Shown here in pieces: positions 7,870-16,332 of a DNA stretch of 64,000 bases. The notes beneath the pieces are model-generated. The model had not been told where the DNA came from, searched no databases, and saw only the letters and a program-made list of their open reading frames with translations. Within the stretch, counting starts at the first letter, position 1. Every line of letters begins with the position of its first letter. The position numbers and the translations under genes are program-made. This DNA is from Mesorhizobium sp. L-2-11 (GTDB lineage: Bacteria; Pseudomonadota; Alphaproteobacteria; Rhizobiales; Rhizobiaceae). The stretch spans positions 62,001 to 126,000 of the forward strand of contig NZ_AP023260.1 in NCBI RefSeq assembly GCF_016756595.1, in the 5' to 3' direction.

Positions 7870-9428
7870 AAGCGGAAATCAGGCTACAGGATCTGAGAGG
7901 CCGCGTTTGGCAACGCGCGGGCCGAGTGGAATTCGGTAGGAGCTGGATCCAGGCCTTTGATCACCCAGCGTTGGAAATGGTGCTGGTCAGGACCGACGGC
8001 CAATGGTTCGCCGTTGTACGTGAGCGAGCAGCCGGAATGGTCACACCGGCGGCAGTCGAGGCTTTTGATTTGGACGCTTATGTCGAGCTCTATCAGGAAT
8101 GTGTGGCCTGGCCGCTGGACTATGTAATGATCGAGGTGATGGAAGGAGAACGCCGGATGCGCATTCGCGCCGGCGTTCTTGGGTCTGCGCCGATCTACTG
8201 TCGCGCCCAGCACGATGTGATATTACTGTCATGGGATTTCGCGGACTTCCTAGGTGTGCCATTCGCGCTCGATGCGGAAATCGCAGCGCATTACCTGACG
8301 CTCGGGACCTTCTACTCGGCGCGGCAAATATGCGCCGGCGTCACGATGTTGACGGAACGCGGTTCCATCTATGTTGCACCCGGCGTGGCCAACTACTGCT
8401 ATCCGGAAGCGGTGGAAGTGGTCGGACCAACGGACGAGCAGGGCGGATTCGATCCTGCCCCCCGATTCCGTCAGCTGCTGCATGAGGTGTTGACCATGAG
8501 GCCGATCAAGGAAAGCGGGGCTACAATTGAGCTGAGCGGCGGAATGGACTCGGCGACAGTCGCAGTTGCTGCGCGTCACACGATGGGCAGGCTCTCCAGC
8601 AAGGGCATCCTACTGGATGGCAAGCACCGGTATGCCCAGATGGAACGGCGCAACGCGATTGTCGCGCAGCTTGAGCTGCGGGATAGCACCGTGAATATGG
8701 CCGACTTCCTGCCCTGCCTCGATCTCCGGACAGACGCTCGGCGGAAGGAGCACCCGTTGGGCGAGTTCTACCTGGAAGCGTTCGAGGCTATTTGGGCCGA
8801 TGCGCGAAGCGAAGGCGCGCAGTACCTGCTCACGGGAATAGGCGGCGATGAACTATTCCAGCTGTTCGCTGGCGAAATGGCCCCTGAGCGCCTGTCGAGC
8901 GAGACGATGATCGCAGAAGTCGGTTCCTATGCCGAAAGCATTCTGACACAACGCGCCCTGACGGCAGCACGTTCGATGCGGTTGTTCGATGCGCCCACGA
9001 GCGTAGTTTCCATGCCGACGCTACTAGCGCATGTGTGCAGGGCTCCATACCTGCTGCGGCGCGGGTTGTGGCCAATCAATCCGCTGAGTGATCCGCGGTT
9101 GATGGAATATTGCCATGCGCTCCCACTGTCGGCTCGGTTCCAGCGAACGACAATGCGCAAATACCTTAATTTGGGCCTAAATGCCGGCATATTCCCCTGC
9201 ACTTACGCAAAGGAGACATTCGCGCGTGTGCTTCCGGAGTTAATCGCCCAAGAGGCCGACCGAATAGCATCGCAGCTGAAGGACTGCGCGCTAGCGGATT
9301 TCGGCCTGGTCGATCAACGGGCGGTACTGAATTTATTGGAGGAGGTCGCGGCAACACGGGCGGAAGCGCCCTGCGCGCCGCTGGCGTTCTTCCTGTGGCT
9401 GGAACGATTTGTGCGGCAAGTGACATGA
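7863..9428 (+). CDS. Asparagine-synthetase/lasso-cyclase-like ATP-dependent amide ligase
   Basis: A 521-residue protein. The C-terminal half has the PP-loop ATP-pyrophosphatase motif LSGGMDSAT at about residues 221-229 and the GIGGDELFQLF motif of the AsnB family. The N-terminal half resembles the glutaminase-like domain but lacks the catalytic Cys2 (it begins MLKAEIRL), as in lasso peptide cyclases and beta-lactam synthetases, which activate a carboxylate by adenylation without using glutamine. GTG start at 7863, overlapping the upstream peptide ORF. The kinase gene follows with a 4-base overlap. No lasso leader peptidase (B2) or transporter gene is adjacent, so the substrate is open. Confidence 0.75.
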   Translation: MLKAEIRLQDLRGRVWQRAGRVEFGRSWIQAFDHPALEMVLVRTDGQWFAVVRERAAGMVTPAAVEAFDLDAYVELYQECVAWPLDYVMIEVMEGERRMRIRAGVLGSAPIYCRAQHDVILLSWDFADFLGVPFALDAEIAAHYLTLGTFYSARQICAGVTMLTERGSIYVAPGVANYCYPEAVEVVGPTDEQGGFDPAPRFRQLLHEVLTMRPIKESGATIELSGGMDSATVAVAARHTMGRLSSKGILLDGKHRYAQMERRNAIVAQLELRDSTVNMADFLPCLDLRTDARRKEHPLGEFYLEAFEAIWADARSEGAQYLLTGIGGDELFQLFAGEMAPERLSSETMIAEVGSYAESILTQRALTAARSMRLFDAPTSVVSMPTLLAHVCRAPYLLRRGLWPINPLSDPRLMEYCHALPLSARFQRTTMRKYLNLGLNAGIFPCTYAKETFARVLPELIAQEADRIASQLKDCALADFGLVDQRAVLNLLEEVAATRAEAPCAPLAFFLWLERFVRQVT

Positions 9429-10387
9429 TGGTGGCGACGAACGATACTGCAGCAGTGGAACGGGTCGTTGCGGCCGCTTTGGAGGCGGAGTACCGCCTTT
9501 CGGCCGAGGTCCGCACGGTCGTGCGTGGCGTCAACTGGACGCTTGCTGCAGGGCCGGACAGAGCGCCAGTGGCTTATGTTCGCCTTTACCGGCCCGAAGG
9601 TCGGCCGAAGGCCGAGATAGCGGCCGAGCTTGCGGTGCTCGATGCCGTAGTGGCCACCGATCGACTGGACGTGGCAAGGGCCGTGGCTAGTCAGAAGGGG
9701 CAACTGCTGACGCAGCTGGAAGTGCCGGGGTCCGGCACCCGGCCAATGGCCGTGTTTCAGGTGGCGGCGGGCGAGCCGGTGCGCGCGCGTCCCGATGATC
9801 TGCGGGCTGCCGGCGCGGCATTGGCCGACCTGCATGGTCAGACGCAGCTGGCCGCACTCGCGCCCCAACGCGAGCTGGCGGCCGAGGGGGAGATTGATCG
9901 GACCATCGCCCGGATTGAGGACGGCTTCGCCACTGAGCGCGCCAGGCTGGTGGCTGCGGTGGCCGATCTGCGGGGTCAAGGGATGAACCGGGCGGCGGGG
10001 CCTGCAGGGTTCTGCCACAGCGATTTTCGGATGGCCAACCTGCACAGGGCTATCGATCGGATTGTGATGTTCGATTTTGACGATTGCGGCCTTGGCCCAC
10101 AGTGGCTCGATCTGGCCACCGTCGGGTGGTGGCTGGAACTGGCAACAGGCGATGGCGCCGCCGAGTTGTGGCGAGCGTTCCTCACTGGTTATGACCGGGC
10201 GAAAGACGACGCCGAGCTAAGCAATTCCCTGCGGTGGCTTGTAGCAGTCCAGCACCTGCGGTCGCTGCGTTTCTTACAAGACTACTGCCAGTTGGATACC
10301 GAAACCTGGGTTGATGCCCTAGGGAGCGCCGCTGGTATGGTCGAGCGGGCTGCCAGCGGTTCCCTACGCTTCTTGAGGGGCTCGTGA
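9425..10387 (+). CDS. APH/ChoK-type small-molecule or peptide kinase
   Basis: A 320-residue protein with the aminoglycoside-phosphotransferase/choline-kinase signature: the catalytic loop HSDFRMAN (H-x-D-x4-N) and, shortly after, the metal-binding FDFDDCGLGP. The ATG at 9425 overlaps the previous stop (ATGA) and its own stop overlaps the next GTG, so it belongs to a tightly coupled operon with the amide ligase and an acetyltransferase. Kinases tailor some lasso peptides, although the known ones are HPr-kinase-like. A resistance or homoserine-kinase-like role cannot be excluded. Confidence 0.75.
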   Translation: MMVATNDTAAVERVVAAALEAEYRLSAEVRTVVRGVNWTLAAGPDRAPVAYVRLYRPEGRPKAEIAAELAVLDAVVATDRLDVARAVASQKGQLLTQLEVPGSGTRPMAVFQVAAGEPVRARPDDLRAAGAALADLHGQTQLAALAPQRELAAEGEIDRTIARIEDGFATERARLVAAVADLRGQGMNRAAGPAGFCHSDFRMANLHRAIDRIVMFDFDDCGLGPQWLDLATVGWWLELATGDGAAELWRAFLTGYDRAKDDAELSNSLRWLVAVQHLRSLRFLQDYCQLDTETWVDALGSAAGMVERAASGSLRFLRGS

Positions 10388-10848
10388 TAACCGTCTTCGA
10401 TGCCAGGTTGGCCGACGTGCCCTGGCTGGCCGAGCTGCAGGCTGGGGAGGAATTCAACCGGTGGATTTCCACTCCGCCGCCTGTCGCAGAGCTCCGGACG
10501 GAAATCGAGGGGAAGCTGGTGGATATCGCGGCCGGGCGCGGCCACTACCTTGTGGCCCGTTGGGCAGGAATGCCCGCGGGGTATGGGGCGGCCTACCTGA
10601 CCCCATGCCGGCGGCGGGCTCACATCGAGGTGGGAGTGCGCCCTGACCATTTCCACAAGGGGATCGGCACCGCGATCGTGGACGCGCTGATTCACTACAA
10701 GCGGGCGGCATTCTTGGAGCGGCTGCTGGCGGTCGTGGATGCCCGCAACAAGGCCTGCCTGACCCTGCTACGCTCGCGCGGTTTCTTCGAGGCGCAGCCG
10801 GCGCCGACGCCGGGCCTCGTTTCGTTGGTGCAGGACCCTGGAAACTGA
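10384..10848 (+). CDS. GNAT family N-acetyltransferase
   Basis: A 154-residue protein with the GNAT core: a beta strand HIEVGVRPDHF, then the acetyl-CoA loop HKGIGTAIVDALI (Q/R-x-x-G-x-G/A type) and a C-terminal VVDARNKACLTLLRSRGFF typical of motif B. GTG start at 10384, overlapping the kinase stop by 4 bases. As last gene of the peptide-ligase-kinase-acetyltransferase set it may acetylate the product or give self-protection; the substrate is unknown. Confidence 0.75.
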   Translation: MITVFDARLADVPWLAELQAGEEFNRWISTPPPVAELRTEIEGKLVDIAAGRGHYLVARWAGMPAGYGAAYLTPCRRRAHIEVGVRPDHFHKGIGTAIVDALIHYKRAAFLERLLAVVDARNKACLTLLRSRGFFEAQPAPTPGLVSLVQDPGN

Positions 10849-11466
10849 AAACTCGGCCCAAGATCGTGCCGCGGTTCAAGTCGCGATCCGCGAGGTGATC
10901 GAAGACTTAGTTAGGCAGATTCGCGGGCTGCCAAACGTGATGAAGGAGTTGACGTCCATCACGCCGTTGACGGCCCGTGCGAACCTCGGTCATCGATCGC
11001 GCTTCTCAGCTGCGCTTGTTTTTACTTGCATATTTGCAGTTCCATAATATGCGTTATACCACTTTTAGATCGATTGATTGCACAAAACCCATATATGGGA
11101 ATTTGCGGACGCATTCAATTACATCGAGCACCTCTAAAACCCTCGGAGACGCACTCGACACTACACTGTCTGAGCTCTGTCGAGGTTCATGCAGTCATAT
11201 CCTGCTTTGCATTAGGCTACCGTCCACCTTTGGCACTTCTTAGACTATTCTAGACTGATGCAGTTGCAATCGGCTTCGCATCGCAAGGCCTAGCAGTCGA
11301 CTTTTGCGTATACACGCTGTGTTGCGAAACGAACAACCGTTATTCCCCCTACCATCACATAGAAATTCCAGCATATGGCTTGATTGTAGAAATTTCAGGT
11401 GCCATACGTTTGGATGCATATCGTTCCCTATGGCGTATATGAGAATGTGATGATTGAAGGAGCACA
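10849..11466. other. Gene-poor, partly AT-rich stretch
   Basis: The first 180 bases keep an open frame after the GNAT stop (AAVQVAIREVIEDLVRQIRG and on), which may be the tail of a lost gene, but I recognise no family. From about 11020 the sequence turns AT-rich with no credible ORF, and probably holds the promoter of the decayed mucR gene that follows. Confidence 0.4.
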
Positions 11467-11905
11467 GTGATGCCCGGGGAACTAAGCAATAATATGATTG
11501 AACTTACTGCAGATATCGTTGCAGCCTATGTTCAGAAAAATGCAGTGCCAGTGTCCGGGGTTGCCGGATTTGAGCGCCAGCGTGAATTCGGCGTTGTCCA
11601 ATATTGGGCCGCCAGCTCCGATCGTAAAGCCCGCCTCCATGCCGGCAGTTAACCCGAAAAAGTCGGTGTTTCCGGCATCAGTCTTGAGGACGGTAGGAAA
11701 TATAAGTCCCTTAAGCGCCATCTTGCGACCAGTCATGGGCTGACCCCTGATGAATACCGGGCGAAATGGGGTCTGGCGAAGGACTATCCCATGGTTGCGC
11801 CGAGTTACTCGGCGACCCGATCGGCTTTGGCAAAGTCGCTAGGCTTGGGAAGGAAGCAAGCTCCGGCCAAGAAGCCTGCGGCGAAACGCAAAGCGAAGGC
11901 CTGAG
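11467..11905 (+). pseudogene. mucR: mucR/ros-type transcriptional regulator pseudogene
   Basis: Three frames together give an almost complete MucR: MIELTADIVAAYVQKNAVPVSG, then LPDLSASVNSALSNIG and NPKKSVFPAS, then ISLEDGRKYKSLKRHLATSH with GLTPDEYRAKWGL, and a tail rich in Ala and Lys. MucR/Ros proteins are H-NS-like zinc-finger regulators of exopolysaccharide and motility genes in rhizobia. At least two frameshifts break it. The upstream GGAGCACAGTGATG shows a ribosome-binding site still in place. Because MucR binds DNA broadly, these relics suggest the replicon once carried its own copies. Confidence 0.85.
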
Positions 11906-12379
11906 GTCTGACGCTATCGCATTCGGCACTCAACGCCACTCCAAATGGTGGCGTTGATGCCGCAACGAACATTGCACCTGGATGCCGCCGAGCCGTTGTC
12001 GGTGCGACGAGTTTTGCGAACCGGCGCAGAGCTTCGTGTCCCAGGGCGAAGTTTCGCGGACTCCGATTCACGAACCGGAAGCGGGGTCATGAGTAGCTTG
12101 GCGCGCGCTCTCCTTGGCTTCATCGGCCCCCACAGACGCCGGCGACGGCGGACGCTGCCTGGCTTTCGGAGAGATTCCTCAGGGGGTTCGACGGATGTCG
12201 AGGCTAGCTCGATCCCGAACCGCGCCTGCGCCTGAGCAACGATGGCGTGGCGATCATGGTTGGCGCGGTCGGCACGGATCCATTGTGCAAGCGTCTCCGA
12301 TTGGGCCGATCTCAGAACGGGCCTCCCGATCATCGGCGGTCGAGCGCCGCATTGCGGCTTGCTTGCGTTTAAGCTTCCT

Positions 12380-12560
12380 CTCAAGCCGCGATCGAGGCGT
12401 TGCTCTGCGGCAGACGCCGCTCATAGTCCTCGCGCAATCAGCGGCGCCGCGAGCGATTCGTTCAGCTTGATGTCGGCCTTGCAGCTTGGGCAGCTGACTT
12501 TCGGTTCATTGAGAACCCGGGCTGGACTGTCATTCGAGGTGACTCGCTGAGCGCTGATGT
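12380..12560 (-). pseudogene. DUF2130-like N-terminal remnant
   Basis: The minus strand encodes EPKVSCPSCKADIKLNESLA followed by APLIARGL and a stop, in a region without a long ORF. The CPxC...IxLxESLAAPLI pattern matches the start of DUF2130 proteins. The sequence 11906-12380 around it has no gene I can support, only overlapping random frames. Confidence 0.45.
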
Positions 12561-12796
12561 AGTCGCAGACCATATATTACCGGCCGCTTTTGGAAAAGAA
12601 CAACGAGTGAACGTGAGTGCCGCCCCCAGTGTAAGGGAAGGAGGTAAGATCGAAGCCGACATTCGCCTGGTCGGCGGTCGACAACGATCATGGTGATCGC
12701 CCGCATCCTACGCGCCGGGCCATGACGTGGTCTGGCGGGTCTTCCAAGCGCCGATTTGGCCGGTTAGGGTTTGCAGGAGCGCGAACAACCGGATGG

Positions 12797-13480
12797 ATGA
12801 ACGCAATGATGCTGGAAAAATTGCGTGCCTGTTGGGGATTTAGCCCGACCGTCGATAGGAACGTCGCCCTGGTCGAAGGCTTTCTGAAAGGCAAGCGCTT
12901 CGCCGACCTGGCGCAGGAACATGGCTTGTCGATAACGAGGGTGCGCCAAATCATCGAGAGGGCCGATCGGCACGTGGGCGGCGGCATCGTGACCGAGGCT
13001 GAACCGTCCAAGGCCTCGCCTCGATCCGATTTCATGGTCGACTATCCGTATGTGTGGAAGCTGGCCGAGCTGCACCGGCTCGGTAGCGTCACGCCGCATC
13101 ATTTCTTTACGGAGTTGGGACGCGCGGGATCGCTGGAGCGGCTGATTGACAAGATGAAGCGGTTGCCGGGGCGCACACCAGCAACAACACGTGAGCTGGC
13201 GCGCCTCGTGTGGCAAAAGGAGAGAGATGAGAGCCCATGGCCTGCAATGAAGCGATCAAACATTGCGGTCATGCAACCAAGCTGCCCGGTGGATCATCCG
13301 GACCGCGGCCTTCAATGCCAGCTCGCCTTGGAACCGGCCCTCCAGGCATTGGTTGAGCGCGCAGCGGAATCTGGCTGGACCGAGGACGAGATAGCCCACG
13401 CGCTCCTCGAGCTCGCCGGCGCGCGCCTCAAGGGGGCAGCTACCAGCGGGGCAAGGTGCCTATCTGAACAGCAACCGTGA
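12797..13480 (+). CDS. Sigma-70 region 4-like HTH protein, hypothetical
   Basis: About 227 residues from the ATG at 12797 (an upstream ATG at 12722 is possible). Residues near 25-60 form a sigma-70-region-4-type helix-turn-helix (FLKGKRFADLAQEHGLSITR, then VRQIIERADRHV). The C-terminal part (LALEPALQALVERAAESGW, then TEDEIAHALLELA) looks like a separate small helical module, so the ORF could be two genes fused by decay. No partner genes are adjacent; an IS fragment starts immediately after. Function unknown. Confidence 0.5.
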   Translation: MNAMMLEKLRACWGFSPTVDRNVALVEGFLKGKRFADLAQEHGLSITRVRQIIERADRHVGGGIVTEAEPSKASPRSDFMVDYPYVWKLAELHRLGSVTPHHFFTELGRAGSLERLIDKMKRLPGRTPATTRELARLVWQKERDESPWPAMKRSNIAVMQPSCPVDHPDRGLQCQLALEPALQALVERAAESGWTEDEIAHALLELAGARLKGAATSGARCLSEQQP

Positions 13481-13485
13481 CGGGT

Positions 13486-13708
13486 TCTGTTGCAACTTTT
13501 TTTTTGAACTGAAGCAAGAAGATATGGCGGGCGGTGCTTATGCGGCGGCGAGGATTGCGGCTCGGCCAAGACGGATTTGGGTTGAAGGCGAACCTCGCCT
13601 GTCGTTTGCGCATCATGTGAAGCATTTCGATGCCGTCGAGGATGATGCTTGCGGCTGCGGGAGATTTGAAGCCGAGCATCGGCCGAACACGGCGCTTGAT
13701 CCGCCGGA
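13486..13708 (-). mobile_element. IS26-like IS6 element fragment (3' part), cut by group-A copy 2
   Basis: Starts with GGGTTCTGTTGCAAC and follows closely the left end of the element at 54753-55580 for about 220 bases, covering the last codons of that transposase (IILDGIEMLHMMRKRQARF). It breaks off where the group-A IS copy begins at 13711. It carries small deletions relative to the longer copy. Confidence 0.8.
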
Positions 13709-13710
13709 GA

Positions 13711-14520
13711 GGCGTTGTCAACTTAACTCGCGTTCAGGGATTTGCGGCATAGACCCGATGTCATGAACACCGCAACCGTCAGCTACAAGCGCCATCGTTT
13801 CCCGCCGCAGATCATCGCCAATGCGGTCTGGCTCTACTACAGGTTCCCCTTGAGCCTGCGTCTCGAGGAAATGCTGCTGGATCGCGGGATCCTGTGGTTT
13901 TGTATGAGACAATCCGCCGGTGGGGCATCAAGTTCGGTCCGCAGTACGCTCGCCGCTTGCGCCGCAAGCAGCACAGCCGAAACGATGTTTGGCACCTGGA
14001 CGAGGTCGTCATCACCATCGCCGGCAGGAAACACTGGTTGTGGCGCGCCGTTGACCGTTGACCAGGATGGCTATGTGCTCGACGAGATCGTCCAGAACCG
14101 CCGCAACACCAAAGCGGCCAAGCGCTTGCTGACGCGGCTGCCAACAGAAGCAAGGCGTCGCGCCGAAGCGCATGATCACCGACAAGCTGCGCTCCTATGG
14201 AGCAGCCAGGCGACAGGTGATGCCGGACGTCGAGCATCGGTCGCATAAGGGATTGAACAACCGTGCCGAGAATTCGCATGTGCCGCTGCGAAAACGGGAG
14301 CGGATTATGCAAGGCTTCCGATCACCAGGAGCACTGCAACGCTTCGTTTCGATCTTCTCGGCTCTGCGCAATCTCTTCGTCCCGCCCCGCTCAAAACGCT
14401 GCGCTCTCGCTACACATCTTCACCGCCTGCAGGCCATGGCGGAATGGAAAGCCGTGGCCATGGTCAGCGGACATCAGCGGCTGCAGGTCTCAACGCGTGT
14501 ATGGACACAACGTGACATGG
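13711..14520 (+). mobile_element. IS6-like element, group A copy 2 (transposase frameshifted)
   Basis: Opposite orientation to copy 1 and apparently identical to it, including both frameshifts and the 7-bp duplication, with transposase frames 13742-14248 and 14172-14528. Its 5' flank GCCGGAGA (13703-13710) is the reverse complement of the flank of copy 1 (7220-7227). Its 3' end runs directly into the terminal repeat of the group-G IS6 element at 14519, sharing the GG. Copies 1 and 2 therefore enclose 7220-13710 as an inverted pair. Confidence 0.85.
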
Positions 14521-15325
14521 CATCGTAAACTTAAAGAGCGCGAGGCGGTCGTAGCCCGCTTGCCCCACGGCGGTTCAAGCCCGCGCGATTTTTGCCCACA
14601 GGTTCATTGCCTCTGAACGCAGTTCGCGATGATGGCTGGAGGAGATTTCGTGGCGGGGGATGTGAAACAGGTTGGCAATCGGATCATGAATTGAGACGAA
14701 GCGCTGCAAATGGCGTTGTGACTTGTAGCGTTTCATGATCCGTTCCCGTCGCCGGACTGGCTGATGGGAGTTCTCCGCCCGATTGTTCAAGCCTTTATGC
14801 GAACGGTGTTCGACCCCCGGCATGATCTCTCGCTTTGCAGCGTCGTAAGACCGAAGCTTGTCGGTGATCATCACGCGCGGCGCGCGGCCTTGGCCCTTCA
14901 ACAGCTTGCGCATCAGACGCTTGGCCGCCTTGGCATTGCGACGACTTTGCACCAGAACCTCCAGGACGAAACCGTCCTGATCGACGGCGCGCCAGAGCCA
15001 GTGCTTCTTGCCGCGGATCGAAACGACGGCCTCGTCGAGATGCCACTTGTCACCCAGCCGACCCGCTGAGCGGCGGCGGATCTCGCTGGCAAAGGTCCGC
15101 CCGAATTTCTCTGCCCAAAGCCGGACTGTCTGATGCGAGACAATAATCCCTCGTGCCGCCAGCAAGTCCTCGACCATTCGCAAACTGAGAGGAAAACGGA
15201 AATAGAGCCAGACAGCATGGGCGATGATCTCGGCGGGAAAGCGGTGGCGGCGGTAGAGTGGGTCACGCTCTGTCATAGCCCGTCATCGCACATCGGTATC
15301 CAAGCTTCGTTAAGTTGACGATGCC
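14519..15325 (-). mobile_element. IS6-like element, group G copy 1 (intact, 807 bp)
   Basis: Bounded by the imperfect terminal inverted repeats GGCATCGTAAACTTAA (14519) and TTAAGTTGACGATGCC (to 15325). Contains one intact transposase gene (14575-15276). The flanking octamers CGTGACAT and CGTAACGC do not match, as expected when IS6 copies have since recombined. Copy 2 lies in the same orientation at 16333-17139, so the two bracket a 1-kb passenger segment like an IS26-type translocatable unit. Confidence 0.9.
14575..15276 (-). CDS. IS6 family transposase, intact
   Basis: 233 residues with the DDE catalytic triad visible as WHLDEAVVS (first Asp), MITDKLRSY (second Asp) and NRAENSHQP (Glu). An N-terminal HTH region (PLSLRMVEDLLAARGIIVSH) precedes the core. 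Same sequence as the transposases at 16389-17090 and 63061-63762. It is the only undamaged IS6-type transposase sequence in the window; whether it could also act on the defective group-A elements, whose ends differ, is unknown. Confidence 0.92.
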   Translation of the reverse strand: MTERDPLYRRHRFPAEIIAHAVWLYFRFPLSLRMVEDLLAARGIIVSHQTVRLWAEKFGRTFASEIRRRSAGRLGDKWHLDEAVVSIRGKKHWLWRAVDQDGFVLEVLVQSRRNAKAAKRLMRKLLKGQGRAPRVMITDKLRSYDAAKREIMPGVEHRSHKGLNNRAENSHQPVRRRERIMKRYKSQRHLQRFVSIHDPIANLFHIPRHEISSSHHRELRSEAMNLWAKIARA

Positions 15326-15851
15326 CGTAACGCTGATAGGCGGCATATTGGCCATTGACGAGATAGGGCGAGGCAACTCGCGCCCAGCCAACACGAAGCA
15401 TTTCCAGGGCAAGATCTCGAGCGCCGGTGGTGCAACGCGCGATCGCCGTACCGTCGACTCTGTAGGAGACGACGTTGCAGGTCACCGACTTGTTGCCGAC
15501 CGTCCGTTTAAGCCATGCCTTGGCAAATGGTCCGCACGGGACGGGTGGAGGAGCCTTCACTCTCTCACGGTCTTCCCACTTGGGATCGAGTGCCCATTGC
15601 GGCAGCTCGCAAGCGTCGATGTCGGCCAATTGGACGCTCTGTGCGTACTGAGGGTACCAGAGCGTCCGCCCGTCCATGACCGCGACCCGCCCCCTTAGAA
15701 CAGGATGCACCCGGGTCACCTGGGCGGCGGATGGTTCTACGGCTGGCCGGTAGACCTTGCGGACAGGCTCATTCCTGATGACATCCGCCGCTTCGACGGC
15801 CTCAGCGGTGAGGGCAAGCATTGCTGCCGACAAGAGGAGTTGGGCTTTCAT
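15326..15851 (-). pseudogene. Thermonuclease-like (SNase-fold) secreted protein, 3' end cut by IS
   Basis: From the ATG at 15851 the frame gives a signal peptide (MKAQLLLSAAMLALTAEAVEA) and a domain with DGRTLWYPQ, VQLADIDACELPQW and VSYRVDGTAIARC, as in thermonuclease-family proteins of rhizobial plasmids. The last 16 or so codons (down to the stop at 15273) come from the IS6 group-G end at 15325, so the native C-terminus is lost. It overlaps the upstream gene by 4 bases. The usual catalytic Arg/Glu set is not obvious, so it may be a non-catalytic homologue. Confidence 0.65.
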
Positions 15852-16332
15852 TGCTTCGCCTCCTTCTTGGCGCGCTCGTTGGCTGTCTTGGCCAACAGGA
15901 CTGCCGGGTGTACAACATCGGGGAACTGCCAGAGACCGGCCTTGCGTTCGCGGGCGTCCAGCTCGGCCACGGAGTACGGCGGATGAATTGGCATGCCCTG
16001 ATCATCGAGCGAAGCGAAGGCGTAGCCGCTCGAAATCATCATGGTGGCGAGGTCGAGGCGATCCTTGCCAACGGTGGCATAGCAGATGACGTAGGTTAGG
16101 TCCGCGGTCTTGGCGACCGGCGCGCAAACCGGCTTGGTGTCCTTGATATAGGCAGCAAACATTGCCAGGGACGCATCGCCACAATCGCGCTTTTGCCGCT
16201 TCAAGTCGGTGTAGTTGGTGCCGCGAAGGCAGGATTGAACCCCAAACAGGCGATAGCGTTGCCCCTCTGCAACCCAGGTGTCGCCGGTTTCCAGTGTTAT
16301 GCCCGGCTCCAGGTCAAAATAGCCGTCAGGCG
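15848..16332 (-). pseudogene. Thermonuclease-like protein, 5' end cut by IS
   Basis: An open frame enters from the IS6 boundary at 16332 with LETGDTWVAEGQRYRLFGVQ, continues SCLRGTNYTDLKRQKRDCGD and ends with VAELDARERKAGLWQFPDVV. This is the SNase-like pattern (strand-rich start, GVD/GVQ, then ...AR.. GLW). An internal ATG at 16204 would give 118 residues, but the frame clearly begins further upstream and is truncated. It overlaps the following SNase-like gene (ATGA). The pair was probably an operon of two paralogues before IS6 copies clipped both ends. Confidence 0.65.

Noticed and set aside
13711..14520. Programmed frameshifting in group-A IS6 copies
   Set aside because: Two shifts plus a 7-bp duplication would all be needed, no slippery heptamer is seen, and relatives without these lesions exist in the window; shared damage is the simpler reading.
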